This document shows, in pieces, positions 22,301 through 30,328 of a DNA stretch of 64,000 nucleotides. Source of the DNA: Haematobia irritans (Eukaryota; Arthropoda; Insecta; Diptera; Muscidae); NCBI RefSeq assembly GCF_050003625.1, contig NC_134397.1, positions 266,284,070-266,348,069 on the forward strand, in the 5' to 3' direction. The notes under the pieces are model-generated. The model was not told the DNA's origin and made no database searches. It saw nothing but the letters and a program-made list of their open reading frames with translations. Each line of letters opens with the position of its first letter. The stretch's first letter is position 1. The translations under genes were made by a program, and so were the position numbers.

Positions 22301-25300
22301 TGGTCTTTTTAAATGTTATCTTTTCGAAATTATTTCAAATTATATTGGAATAAGAGAATTTTTAAATTAAGACGAACAAACTTTAAGAAGCTTCAGATTC
22401 TATTCAATACCCAAATTTTACCACAATGTCCAAATGAGTCTCGGAACAAATTTTGACAAAAAACAAAACTTTGTTTATATTTTGCAAATTTTGAAGAAAT
22501 AATAGACTTTGGTTTACAATGCAAGTAGATTAGTCTGAAATAGTTTGAAGCGAAAAAGGTACTTTTTACTAAATTTCAACAAAACTTTCACTGGAAGATT
22601 ATTTTCAAGAGCTCCTTTAGACTGAATTTTAAAGAAAATAAAATTTTGACAACAATTTCTATAGAAATAAAATTTAAAAAGAATTCTATAAAAATAAAAT
22701 TTTGACAAAATATTCTATAGAAATAAAATTTTGCAAAAATTTTCTATAGAAATAAAATTTTGACAAAATTTTCTATTTAAATAAAATTTTGACAAAATTT
22801 TCTATATAAATAAAATTTTGACAAAATATTCTATAGAAATAAAATTTTGCAAAAAAAAAAATTATATAAATAAAATTTTGAAAAATTTTCTATAGAAATA
22901 AAATTTTGCAAAAATTTCTATAGAAATTAAATTTTGCAAAAAATTTTCTATAGAAATTAAATTTTGCAAAAAAAATTTTTATAGAAATAAAATTTTGCAA
23001 AAAAAAATAAAAAAAAAATTATATAAATAAAATTTTGCAAAAATTTTCTATAGAAATTAAATTTTGCAAAAAATTTTCTATAGAAATAAAATTTTGCAAA
23101 AAATTTTCTATAGAAATAAAATTTTGCAAAAAAATTTTATAGAAATAAAATTTTGCAAAAAAAAATTATATAAATAAAATTTTGGAAAAATTTTCTATAG
23201 AAATAACATTTTGCAAAAATTTTCTATAGAAATAAAATTTTGCAAAAATTTTTTGAAAAAAATTCTATATAAATAAAATTTTGACAAAATTTTCTATATA
23301 AATAAAATTTTGCAAAAAAAATTCTATAGAAATTAAATTTTGCAAAAAATTTTCTATGGAAATAAAATTTTGCAAAAAATTTTCTATAGAAATAAAATGT
23401 TGCAAAAATTTTCTATAGGAATAAAATGTTGCAAAAATTTTCTATAGAAATAAAATGTTGCAAAAATTTTCTATAGAAATAAAATTTTGCAAAAATTTTC
23501 TATGGAAATAAAATTTTGCAAAACTTTTCTATAGAAATTAAATTTTGCAAAAAATTTTCAATAGAAATAAAATTTTGCAAAAAAATTTTTATAGAAATAA
23601 AATTTTGCAAAAAAAATTATATAAATAAAATTTTGGAAAATTTTCTATAGAAATAAAATTTTGCAAACATTTTTTGAAAAAATTTCTATATAAATAAAAT
23701 TTTGACAAAATTTTCTATATAAATAAAATTTTGCAAAAAAATTCTATAGAAATTAAATTTTGCAAAAAATTTTCTATGGAAATAAAATTTTGCAAAAAAT
23801 TTTCTATAGAAATAAAAGTTGCAAAAATTTTCTATAGGAATAAAATGTTGCAAAAATTTTCTATAGAAATAAAATGTTGCAAAAATTTTCTATAGAAATA
23901 AAATTTTGCAAAAATTTTCTATAGAAATAAAATTTTGCAAAAATTTTCTATAGAAATAAAATTTTGACAAAATATTCTATAGAAATAAAATTTTGCAAAA
24001 AAAAATATATATAAATAAAATTTTGCAAAAATTTTCTATAGAAATAAAATTTTGCAAAAATTTTCTATAGAAATTAAATTTTGCAAAAAAATTCTATAGA
24101 AATAAAATTTTGCAAAAAAATTTTTATAGAAATAAAATTTTGCAAAAATTTTCTATAGAAATAAAATTTTGAAAAAATGTCTAAATAAAATTTTGACAAA
24201 ATTTTTCATATAAATAAAAATTTTCAAAAAATTTCTATAGAAATAAAATTTTGCAAAAAATTCCTGGTTTGAAGACATCGCTAATCGATCGGCATTAAAA
24301 ATAGAGACAACATGTTCTCCGAAAAATGGCGTATTTCAATGATGACTACTTTTTGTTACATTGAAAGACAATCCAATTTTGACCAACGTCAAATAGCTAG
24401 TAATCGGCTTTGAATTTCAGTAATCGCAATCGCAAATTGTTTTTTCGAAATATTTGGGACTTCAATCATCTTTCAATTTGAACTTTTCATTACAGAGATT
24501 TATATTGCAAAAAATTACGTTTATATTGCAAAAAATTAAAATTTAAGCTTTTGGCTTAAAAAATATCGCCATGGGAGAATAATCTATAAATCGATGGTCC
24601 AACATCAAAAGTAGATTTGAAATGATTTGGAAAAAGTCGAGTCTATTAGTCGATATTTGTCTGCTAAATTCCATAAATCTAAAGTAAATTGAATTAAATT
24701 AAAACTGTGATTAATTTAATAAAATTTAATTTAAATATATTATTACAATATTCATCCGAACTTATTGGACAGGTGTTGGTCAACACTGAAACATACACCA
24801 AAAAAAATATATATATTTTTTGTCTTCAATCACGAAATTAATTGATCCAATTAATTTTTAATTGAAATGAAAGTCAATTAAAAATTAATTGATCCAATTA
24901 ATTTTTGTTTCAATTACATTTTTAATTGAATATTTTCCTGTCCAATAAGCTCGAATGAATATTGTAATAATATGTAGTTTAATTTGGACATTACCAGCCT
25001 GCTAACATAAAAATTAAATTAACAAAATTTTATTAAAAAACATGAATTAATTATGTTAAATAAGTTATAATTAATAAAAATTAAATACATAACAAATCAA
25101 TACATCAAATTAAATTAAAATAAATTTTTATAATGTATGAAATAAAAATAAATAAAAAATAATTAATAATTCAGGCTCCCCCGCGGTATGTGTATAATTT
25201 AAGTATAGTACCCCTAATTAATTGACAAAAATGTTCAGTTCGTATATTAGGTTTCCTTGTGTAAAACAAAGAAAAAAACTAATATAAGAGAAGATTTAAA

Positions 25301-26706
25301 AAAATGTATTTCCTTAAATTTTAATCTTCATTCTCAAACCAATCCAAATGAAAAATAAAAATTCGTTTTTAATCGCATGTTGAATATTCAAATTTCCTAA
25401 AATTTTCCCCCTTTTACGATTTTTGTGTTATTATAAACAAACTATTTTTATTATATTCTTGTTATTAGTTAACTTATGTATTATTTTGTTTCTTTATCTT
25501 TTATTACAGAGGAAATTGCAAGTAATGATTTCACATATTTCGGTGAATTAAGGGACGCTTTAAAAAATAAAAATATTGAGGGTCTTCCACCTGGTGGCGG
25601 TTTACATTCAAAGTAAGTTTTAGTTGTTTAATGAAAATAGGATTAATAACCCTACGGGAAATGGATCAACCACAGAACCGGTACAGGACTAGAACCTGGT
25701 GTGTATGGACCAGTCCCAGTTCTGGTGAAAACGTATGGAAGAGACCGGTCACTTTAACATGGGTTTGTCATTGACTGGGTAAATTTACATTTTAGGACGC
25801 GTCTTGGACTCATCCCACAGGACACGTCCTGGAACAATTTAGCAAGAGTACCCCATAGACAAGTCCTCAGGAACCAGTCTCGGACAAATTCTTAGAAATC
25901 TGTTTCAATTTGGGCATCCCAATCGAACCCGAAATGAAACAAAGATCTTTTGAAATATGTCGAACAATATGTTATTCTGATAATTTTATTTCACAAAATG
26001 TGAAAATGCTTGATATTAAAATCTTAATGGATTTAAGTTTTTAGTATCAAGCGAGTAAGGAAATAAATAAATTACGACTATTTAAAAATTGCAACTAACT
26101 GGAGCACAGGTATCAGTTCTGTGATAGGTCCGTCAGTGGCAATTTGCACCAATTTCCCGTAGGGAAGTTACAAAACTTGAACTTTCACGACTACATAAAT
26201 TACGTATTTCTGGAAAATCATGAAATTTTCTTAAAATCAATATGGTGCAAAAAATATTTCAAATTTTTATATGCACTTAAACAATTAATTCTTTTTCATC
26301 ATTTATGTTGTTATAAAACACAGAAAAAAATTTCACGAACATTTTTCCAATTAAAATCTTAATTGAGTTTTAAAAAATATTCAATTAAAAATTTAATTGA
26401 TTTAACAAATTTTTTAATTGAAATAAAAATCAATCACACAAATTAATAGTATCAATTAAATATTTAATTGGATCAATTAATTTTGTAATTAAATGATTGA
26501 AGACATTTCCATTAAAAAATTAATTGGATCAATTAATTTCGTGATTGAATCAGAAAAAACTTTTTTGTGAGTACTTACATAATTTAGATGATAATAATCT
26601 TTTGATCTTCTTTTCTCTTTACAGGTATCACATTATACAGCGAATATTTAAGGAAATGTTCCCCAAAGAAGAGTGTGAAGTACGAAATATATTTTATAAT
26701 ATGTAG
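8875..26706 (+). CDS. alph: PP2C-family Ser/Thr protein phosphatase (PPM1A/B type), alph orthologue; spliced gene
   Basis: Coding join is 8875-9669, 13704-13821, 25510-25612, 26625-26706 (365 residues if exon 4 is terminal). It is a Mn/Mg-dependent cytosolic phosphatase; family members dephosphorylate MAPK-pathway kinases and other phosphoproteins. Sequence evidence: the MGAFLDKP start matches vertebrate PPM1A and keeps Gly2, the myristoylation site. The metal and phosphate ligands are present: R33, E37, D38, D60-G61-H62, D134 in GDSRA, D226 in ACDGIWD and the D in GSRDNMS of exon 2. The [10 protein letters not shown] segment of exons 3-4 matches the C-terminal region typical of PPM1A/B. The loop before GGTT is about five residues shorter than in PPM1A. 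Splice phases 0, 1 and 2 all agree. The introns are bloated with transposons. Drosophila alph negatively regulates Ras/MAPK and stress-kinase signalling; that role is inferred by orthology. What is uncertain is the last exon (see 30329). Confidence 0.93.
9895..10420 (+). mobile_element. CCCAGC-ended MITE (526 bp) in alph intron 1
   Basis: Starts CCCAGCAAAAAATTTGG and ends GCTTTTTTGCTGGG. It is the same family as 6185-6759 in the opposite orientation. The short open frames inside are incidental. Confidence 0.8.
10430..10680 (+). repeat. Remnant of a 153-bp-unit element tail
   Basis: Short decayed piece with 'ggaggatcggtttatatag', 'gtagcatgattgcaacagat' and 'catcatgaccatgaatatat', resembling the tail of the family B/C elements. 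Confidence 0.5.
10740..13120 (-). pseudogene. Himar1-type mariner transposase pseudogene, copy A
   Basis: The - strand pieces match a DD34D mariner transposase. They include [18 protein letters not shown] (about 13065), [16 protein letters not shown] (about 12690) with the first catalytic Asp, [11 protein letters not shown] and ALEGNYVE at the C-terminus near 10740. Frameshifts lie around 12730-12900 and 10970-11060. The family A insertion interrupts the frame after RPHMKKK, so no product is possible. Confidence 0.85.
11061..12412 (-). repeat. Family A 153-bp-unit element nested in Himar1 copy A
   Basis: Left margin is the foldback TATACCCTGCTCCACACTGTGG..., followed by 'gacgagatagacacatggtg', then four or five 153-bp units with 'agatatagctcccatatata' and 'aaatcggttcagatttagat'. 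Right margin is GTGGTGCAGGGTATA, 'ggccccgcccgactttagac', then 'ccttacttgt'. It lies in the reverse orientation of the copies at 41789 and 58624. Confidence 0.78.
13330..13450 (+). repeat. AATTAATTG-type (family D) MITE fragment
   Basis: 'ttcaatcacgaaattaattg' and 'ttttaaaactcaattaagac' match the ends of the complete copies at 19212-19511 and 28141-28436. Confidence 0.6.
13704..13821 (+). CDS. alph: alph coding exon 2 (residues 266-304)
   Basis: Acceptor ttttacag, then GGC AGC CGA GAT AAT, giving [19 protein letters not shown]. This holds the last metal-binding aspartate and completes the catalytic fold exactly where PPM1A continues after DTCLYK. The exon ends in phase 1 before GTTGTT, a weak donor. 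It was too short to stand out as an open frame. Confidence 0.92.
13822..15147. other. alph intron 2, 5' part: nothing recognised
   Basis: AT-rich intronic sequence without a convincing repeat or RNA gene. Confidence 0.4.
15148..15340 (-). repeat. CCCTACGGG-type element, partial copy
   Basis: Inverted and similar to the right-hand 190 bp of the complete element at 25650-26164 (shared 'gtgcaaattgccactgacgg' and 'aaatagtcataatttattta'). It is cut off by the Himar1-like insertion starting at 15341. Confidence 0.75.
15408..16200 (-). pseudogene. Himar1-type mariner transposase pseudogene, copy B
   Basis: A long open stretch of 236 residues on the - strand covers the catalytic domain: [17 protein letters not shown] (first Asp), [15 protein letters not shown] (second Asp) and [11 protein letters not shown] (third Asp), ending in ALEGNYVE. 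In the usual mariner motif, tyrosine-serine-proline-aspartate-leucine precedes the last Asp. Here that stretch reads YSGPSD, three residues short, so the D-D spacing is 31 rather than 34. A frameshift upstream (near 16110) and the family A insertion remove the N-terminal DNA-binding part. Very high similarity to known Himar1-type proteins is visible but activity is not expected. Confidence 0.87.
16200..17476 (-). repeat. Family A 153-bp-unit element nested in Himar1 copy B
   Basis: Left margin has 'actgtggtacagggtataat', then a 'gtctgtctgtctgtctgtcc' stretch and several units with 'cggttcagatttagatatag' and 'cccatatatatctttcgtcc'. Right margin is 'gaccccgcccgactttagac' then 'cttacttgt'. It has the same orientation as the copy in Himar1 copy A. 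Confidence 0.75.
17547..17795 (+). repeat. tRNA-derived SINE, 3'-truncated, with foldback at its 5' end
   Basis: Box A TGGTGCAATGG (17566-17576) and box B GGTTCGATTCC (17610-17620) show the tRNA-like head. The body has 'cagcggtggattatcccacc' and 'ctataaaaaggaggtccctt'. It matches the complete - strand copy at 61303-61654 but ends after 'aacatggaatc'. The 5' end starts inside a perfect 15-bp inverted repeat. Confidence 0.82.
17930..18085 (+). repeat. Family D AATTAATTG MITE fragment
   Basis: 'tattctttagcttcaataac' then 'aaattaattgatcgattta' and 'aattgaaacatattg...cagtgta' resemble the ends of family D copies; decayed. Confidence 0.45.
18100..19205. other. alph intron 2: AT-rich, nothing recognised
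   Basis: Low-complexity A/T-rich intronic sequence with short A tracts and a GTT run near 18965; no gene or named repeat seen. Confidence 0.4.
19212..19511 (+). mobile_element. Family D AATTAATTG MITE, complete copy (+)
   Basis: About 300 bp bounded by ACACACAAAAAATTTT and TTTTTTTTGTGTGT. The interior is a run of AATTAATTG(A/G)(T/A)CCAATT-type motifs in both orientations, giving high self-complementarity and no coding potential. Confidence 0.75.
19690..19981 (-). mobile_element. Family D AATTAATTG MITE, complete copy (-)
   Basis: Bounded by 'acacagaaaaaaaatctcg' and 'gaatcagaaaaaaaaaatttt', 'gtgtgta'. It is the inverse of the 19212-19511 copy, with 178 bp between them. Confidence 0.75.
20060..20568 (-). 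pseudogene. Mariner transposase remnant
   Basis: Reading the - strand, an intact C-terminal block of about 46 residues ends [13 protein letters not shown]. Upstream, pieces such as '[15 protein letters not shown]' (about 20450) are typical of the mariner linker region. The catalytic core is missing. Confidence 0.65.
20571..21877 (+). mobile_element. DD41D (rosa-like) Tc1/mariner transposon, structurally complete
   Basis: A 1,307-bp element with inverted ends starting AAGGGTGATT, flanked by TA at 20569-20570 and 21878-21879, and with one uninterrupted transposase frame. It sits inside the decayed mariner. The end core AAGGGTGAT is the same as in the DD37E elements of this window. Confidence 0.88.
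20684..21769 (+). CDS. DD41D (rosa-like) mariner-superfamily transposase, full open frame
   Basis: 361 residues, intact from [17 protein letters not shown] to the stop TAA. The N-terminal 120 residues carry two helix-turn-helix-like parts ([31 protein letters not shown]). The catalytic residues are all present: D159 in [10 protein letters not shown]252 in FQQDGATCH and D294 in [10 protein letters not shown]. Exactly 41 residues separate the last two, the DD41D signature of the rosa group first described from Ceratitis. It acts in the nucleus on its own terminal repeats by cut-and-paste at TA sites. No frameshift or stop is visible, so it may still be functional or only recently silent. Confidence 0.92.
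   Translation: MNRLSNEQRLQIIEFYYQNQCSVRNVFRALRPIYGLHNRPSEQTINAIVTKFRTQFTLLDIKPTTRMRTVRTEENIASVSESVAEDREMSIRSRSQQLGLCYSTTWKILRKDLGVKPYKIQLVQELKPNDLPQRRIFSEWALEKLAENPLFYRQILFSDEAHFWLNGYVNKQNCRIWSEEQPEAVQELPMHPEKCTVWCGLYAGGIIGPYFFKDAVGRNVTVNGDRYRSMLTNFLLPKMEELNLVDMWFQQDGATCHTARDSMAILRENFGEQFISRNGPVSWPPRSCDLTPLDYFLWGYVKSKVYRNKPATIPALEDNISEEIRAIPAEMLEKVAQNWTFRMDHLRRSRGQHLNEIIFKK
21882..21973 (+). repeat. 46-bp tandem duplication
   Basis: Two near-identical units starting 'atcgttgtgttaatctaag', at 21882 and 21928, directly beside the DD41D insertion site within the decayed mariner. Confidence 0.8.
22160..22620. other. alph intron 2: diverged direct repeat, no gene
   Basis: Two diverged copies of a block around 'ccaaatgagcctcgaacaaattttgac' type sequence (about 22230 and 22425). 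No coding frame is supported. Confidence 0.45.
22625..24262 (+). repeat. 28-bp minisatellite array (about 55 units)
   Basis: 1.6 kb of a unit close to 'ttttctatagaaataaaatttt' plus 'gcaaaa'. Each unit contains the perfect palindrome TTTCTATAGAAA. Sub-blocks of several units recur (for example 23240-23480 and 23660-23900), showing higher-order duplication. Related units occur inside the family B element at 7020-7190 and, inverted, at 48130-53400. Confidence 0.9.
24790..24955 (+). repeat. Family D AATTAATTG MITE, shortened copy
   Basis: Contains 'cttcaatcacgaaattaatt', 'gatccaattaatttttaatt' and 'aattgaatattttcctg'. It lies 550 bp upstream of alph exon 3 and is inverted relative to the copy at 26322-26576. 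Confidence 0.6.
25510..25612 (+). CDS. alph: alph coding exon 3
   Basis: Acceptor ttattacag; the phase-1 join restores GAG GAA ATT, giving [18 protein letters not shown] and then [11 protein letters not shown]. The donor is AA|GTAAGT. LPPGGG is a hallmark of the PPM1A/B C-terminal extension. Confidence 0.9.
25650..26164 (+). mobile_element. CCCTACGGG-ended MITE (515 bp) in alph intron 3
   Basis: Terminal inverted repeats CCCTACGGGAAAT (25650-25662) and ATTTCCCGTAGGG (26152-26164). It is non-coding. A partial inverted relative lies at 15148-15340 in the preceding intron. Confidence 0.78.
26322..26576 (-). mobile_element. Family D AATTAATTG MITE (-)
   Basis: Bounded by 'acacagaaaaaaatttcacg' and 'gaatcagaaaaaacttttttg'; it ends 48 bp upstream of alph exon 4. 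Confidence 0.7.
26625..26706 (+). CDS. alph: alph coding exon 4, with stop TAG at 26704
   Basis: Acceptor tctctttacag; AA|G makes lysine, then [16 protein letters not shown], aligning with the PPM1A C-terminal helix. Read straight through, it ends [13 protein letters not shown]. Two possible donors lie inside (after 26674, gtgaag; after 26679, gtacga) and could join to the exon at 30329. Confidence 0.8.
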
Positions 26707-27060
26707 AAAATAAACCTTTCGAATATCCTCCCTCTTTTCGACCTTATTCAATCCTATTTTGCTTTAAACATTTCTTTAGAAAAGAAAACAATTTAAATAT
26801 TAGCAAAATGCAATGATATTTTGTTTTCATAAATTTTATCGAAAAATTAAATGAAATTTTTCCATGATTGGAATGGTTTAAAATTATTTAATATTTTTTT
26901 TTTCATATCACAGCATCACAGCAAAATTGGTTTTTCATTGCTTTTAATATTTGTTGTATTTTGCTATATTATTTTTATAAAAATTATTGTTAAAATCGAA
27001 ATGCTACAAAAATTATGTTGATGTAATTCGTTGATGATAAATCCTAAAAAAAAACTTATG

Positions 27061-27218
27061 GAAAAAAATTAAAAATTTTGAAAAAATTAAAAATTTTGAA
27101 AAAATTAAAAATTTTGAAAAAATTAAAAATTTTGAAAAAATTAAAAATTTTGAAAAAATTAAAATTTTTAAAAAAATAAAAATTTTGAAAAAATTAAAGA
27201 TTTTGAAAAAATTTAGGA
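27061..27218 (+). repeat. 18-bp tandem repeat
   Basis: About eight copies of 'gaaaaaattaaaaatttt' with minor variation near the 3' end. Confidence 0.88.
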
Positions 27219-27476
27219 TTTCTTTAAAAACGCATTACAATTATCTAAATAGTAACCTTAAAATTTAAGTGAACTAACATTTTCCAAATATTGAAAAAAT
27301 ATGGAGTACATAATTTAATATAGGTCCCTTTTCAAAATATGATATTAAAAAAGGCAATTTTTTTTATAAAATTTTCGGAAGAAATTATCTTGAGAAGTCG
27401 ACTATTTCCAAAGTCGATAATCGATTTTGCCAAAATAATGAAAAAGCTACCTATTTCCAAATTTTGAAAAAGTCTA

Positions 27477-27582
27477 CACTCATAGAAAAAAAGTCTGCTA
27501 AAAACAGAAGTCGATGTCTACTGTTACATTTTTGTACTTCAGGGTCTACGAACAACAAATTATAAAATTTTTAGATTATACA
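27477..27582. repeat. ACACCCAAAG/ACACTCATAG-type (family E) MITE fragment
   Basis: 'cactcatagaaaaaaagtctg' and 'cagaagtcgatgtctactg' match, inverted, the right end of the copy at 52719-53192. Confidence 0.55.
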
Positions 27583-28140
27583 CAGAAAAGAATATCACCA
27601 AAATATTCCCAATTAAAAAGTTGATTGATGTTGAAAACTTTTTCAAATGAAAAAATTAATGGATACTATTAACCTTTTAATTAAACTAGAAACATTAAGT
27701 CAATTAAGTTAATGATTGAGAGTTTTTAAATTTTCAATTAAAAACTTAATTAATACAATTAACTTTTTAATCAAACTCGGAAGAGTTAGTTACAAAATTA
27801 TGGATGTATATTTTTTTAAATTCTTAAAATTTAAATTTAAAAATTAAAAAAGAAAATGATTGAAATATAGTATAGCGATTGAAAATAGTTTCGTTTTTAA
27901 TTGAAAAATTAATTTAATTTTGCTTTCAACGTCAATTAAAAATTTAATAGAATCAATTAAAAAATTAATTGAAATTTGCTAATGAAATCAATTAATTTTT
28001 TAATCAAGTATTTTTTTGGATGCTCAATTAAAACTGTGATTGATACTATTATTTTCGTGATTGAAGACCTTTCAATTAAAAAAATTAATTGGATTAATTA
28101 ATTAATTTTTTGATTGAATCTAATAAAATTTTTTTTGTGT
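27583..28140 (-). mobile_element. Long family D MITE variant (-)
   Basis: Starts 'acacagaaaagaatatcacc' and ends in 'aattttttttgtgtgt'. It is similar in length and start to the copy at 45518-46092. It abuts an oppositely oriented family D copy with no spacer. Confidence 0.65.
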
Positions 28141-28436
28141 GTACACACAAAAAAATTTTTTTCTGATTCAATCACGAAATTAATTGATCCAATTAATTTT
28201 TTAATTGAAATGTCTTCAATCACAGAAATGATAGTATCAATTAAAAAATTAATTGAAGGTCAATTAAAAAATTATTTGATCCAATTAAAAAATTAATTGA
28301 TACTATTAATTTTTGTGATTGATTTTTGTTTCAATTAAAAAATTTGTTGATTCAATTAAATTTTTAATTGAATATTTTTTAAAACTCAATTAAAATTTTA
28401 ATTGAAACATTTTTCGTGAAATTTTTTTCTGTGTAC
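28141..28436 (+). mobile_element. Family D AATTAATTG MITE, complete copy (+)
   Basis: Bounded by 'acacacaaaaaaatttttttc' (start) and 'gaaatttttttctgtgt' (end), closely similar to 19212-19511. The junction with the preceding copy is a near-perfect palindrome centred on GTAC at 28141-28144. Confidence 0.75.
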
Positions 28437-28499
28437 ATTTTCCCCAAAGTATATTTAAAAACCAAATGTATATTTTTGCATTGTAATAAACTTACAAGC

Positions 28500-29735
28500 T
28501 CTTAAATGCGACTGACAAATATTTTGTTTGCTGTTATGCCTCAATTTGATAAGTTGACCCCAGCAAAAAAAAAATGGTAGTTCTTCTAAAGGCACAACTT
28601 TAAAAGCACTTCCAAAAATGTTATCCCAAAGATGTTCTTTATTTTAACTGCACAGGAAGTTCATTTGAGTCACTTTTTTTTATAACTCGCTTTTTTCACA
28701 TTTTTAATGGGAATTAAAAAATTTTTTTGTTTCAAATAGGTTTAAAACAGTTTATGAATTAATAAAATGATACAAATTATTTAAATTATGGCGAAAAAAT
28801 GTTAAATCCGTTCTAGAAAACATGCGAGTTTTTGAAAATATTTGATGTCAAACGTTCCAGACAAGCGTTAGAATGCATTAAAAATCATAAAAAATTTAAA
28901 AGTTTATTTATTTGTTAAAATGTCACATATTTTTTAATTCACATCCAAAATACTGAATTCGCATCACACCTTAAGAAGTGATGCAAATTCAGTGCAACGT
29001 CTACTGAAATGGTGGACATCCGTCCTATGACCAGTCCATGTTAAATTCATCGCTTCTACGCCAATTTTGCACCACTTCCGGATCCAAAAAGAACATTTTC
29101 ACTACTTTTTTGGCGGCAGCAAAAAAGCGTCGCCATCCATTTCAACAGCCATTGTAGTGAATTTGCATCACTTCTTTAGGTGTGATCCGAATTCAATGTT
29201 TTGGATGTGAATTAAGAAATTTTGTGATATTTTGAAAAATAAATAATTAAAAAAAAAAAAAAATTATGAGTTTTAATGCATTCTTACGCTTGTGTGGAAC
29301 GTTAATAATTTTTAAAAATTCGCAATTTTTTCAGATTGGATTTAGCATTTTTTTCGACAAAATTTAAATGATTTGTACCATTTTATTACCATAAAATTTA
29401 AAATTACCCATTAAAAATATGAAAACACCAAGTTATACAAAATTGAATTAAGAGAACTCCCTGGGTAGTTAAAATAAAGAACTTCATTGGGAGTGCATCT
29501 TCTGGAAGTGCTTTTAAAGTTCTGCCTTTTGAAGAACATCCAAATTTTTTTTGCTGGGTGGGACGTTTTTATTTGTTTTAGCTCAACTAAGACATGTTTT
29601 AGTGTAATCGAGTTTAAAAAATAGCAGACAATATTTGCCATTTCAGCAAACAGTGACTGCTTTCCCTTTTTTCAGCAGACTTTTTGCTGTTTTAGCAGAC
29701 TTTTCTGTTCTTTCTACTAACAAATTACTTTGGGT
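28500..29735 (-). repeat. Family E element interrupted by a CCCAGC MITE composite
   Basis: The flanks 28500-28557 (aaatgcgactgacaaatatt) and 29559-29735 (gttttagtgtaatcgagttt, cagcagactttttgctgttt) are joined in the uninterrupted copy at 29815-30055. This shows where the MITE inserted, after 'gataagttgac'. Confidence 0.7.
28558..29558. mobile_element. Two CCCAGC MITEs fused head to tail in inverted orientation
   Basis: Forward half starts CCCAGCAAAAAAAAAATGG at 28558. The reverse half starts near 29117 (agcaaaaaagcgtcgccatc) and ends TTTTTTGCTGGG at 29558. The junction lies inside the 'ggcg..gcttttttgctggg' end, so the two copies share a partial terminus. Confidence 0.7.
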
Positions 29736-29814
29736 GTACTCAAATTTTCTATTTTTCTTTTGACGCAAACAAAAAAATGTTGAAACGCAAATCGCTGCAT
29801 CAATTTCGGTGTTT

Positions 29815-30055
29815 TTTCTCCTAAATGCGACTGGCAAACATTTTGTTTGCTATTAAGACTCAATTTGATAAGTTGACGTTTTTATTATTTGTTTCAGCTC
29901 AACTAAAACATGTTTTAGTGTAATCGAGTTTAAAAAATAGCAGACAATATTTGCCATTTCAGCAAACAAAGACTGCTTTCCTTTTTTCGGCAGACTTTTT
30001 GCTGTTTTAGCAGACTTTTCTTTTGTTTCTACTAACAAATTTCTTTGGGTGTACT
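29815..30055 (-). repeat. Family E element, uninterrupted second copy
   Basis: 'aaatgcgactggcaaacatt' to 'caaatttctttgggtgtact'. It is 85-90% similar by eye to the preceding interrupted copy and lies in direct tandem with it just upstream of the possible alph last exon. Confidence 0.65.
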
Positions 30056-30328
30056 CAAATTTTTTTATTTTTCATTTGACGCAACAAAAAAAATCTGCAT
30101 CACTTTCCATAATTTCGGATGTTGTTTTTTTTTTTTTTTTGAAAATACAACTAAGGGAAATTATTTATCTAAAATGTTTTTCTTTTCGTCTATTTTTTTA
30201 TTTTTAATAGATCTTATATGTACTGTAGCTTCGTTAGTCGTTTACCATATGTATATAATCTCTGCATGTTTTCCTACTGTTATTAACATTTGTTTATGTA
30301 TGTTTTCTTTTTCTCCTCCTTTTTTTAG

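Noticed and set aside
22625..24262. CRISPR-like array because of regularly spaced 28-bp repeats
   Set aside because: There are no unique spacers, the units are contiguous and diverged, and the genome is eukaryotic; it is a minisatellite.
27061..27218. Functional AT-rich scaffold attachment site
   Set aside because: An 18-bp A/T tandem repeat is enough explanation; nothing in the sequence distinguishes attachment function.
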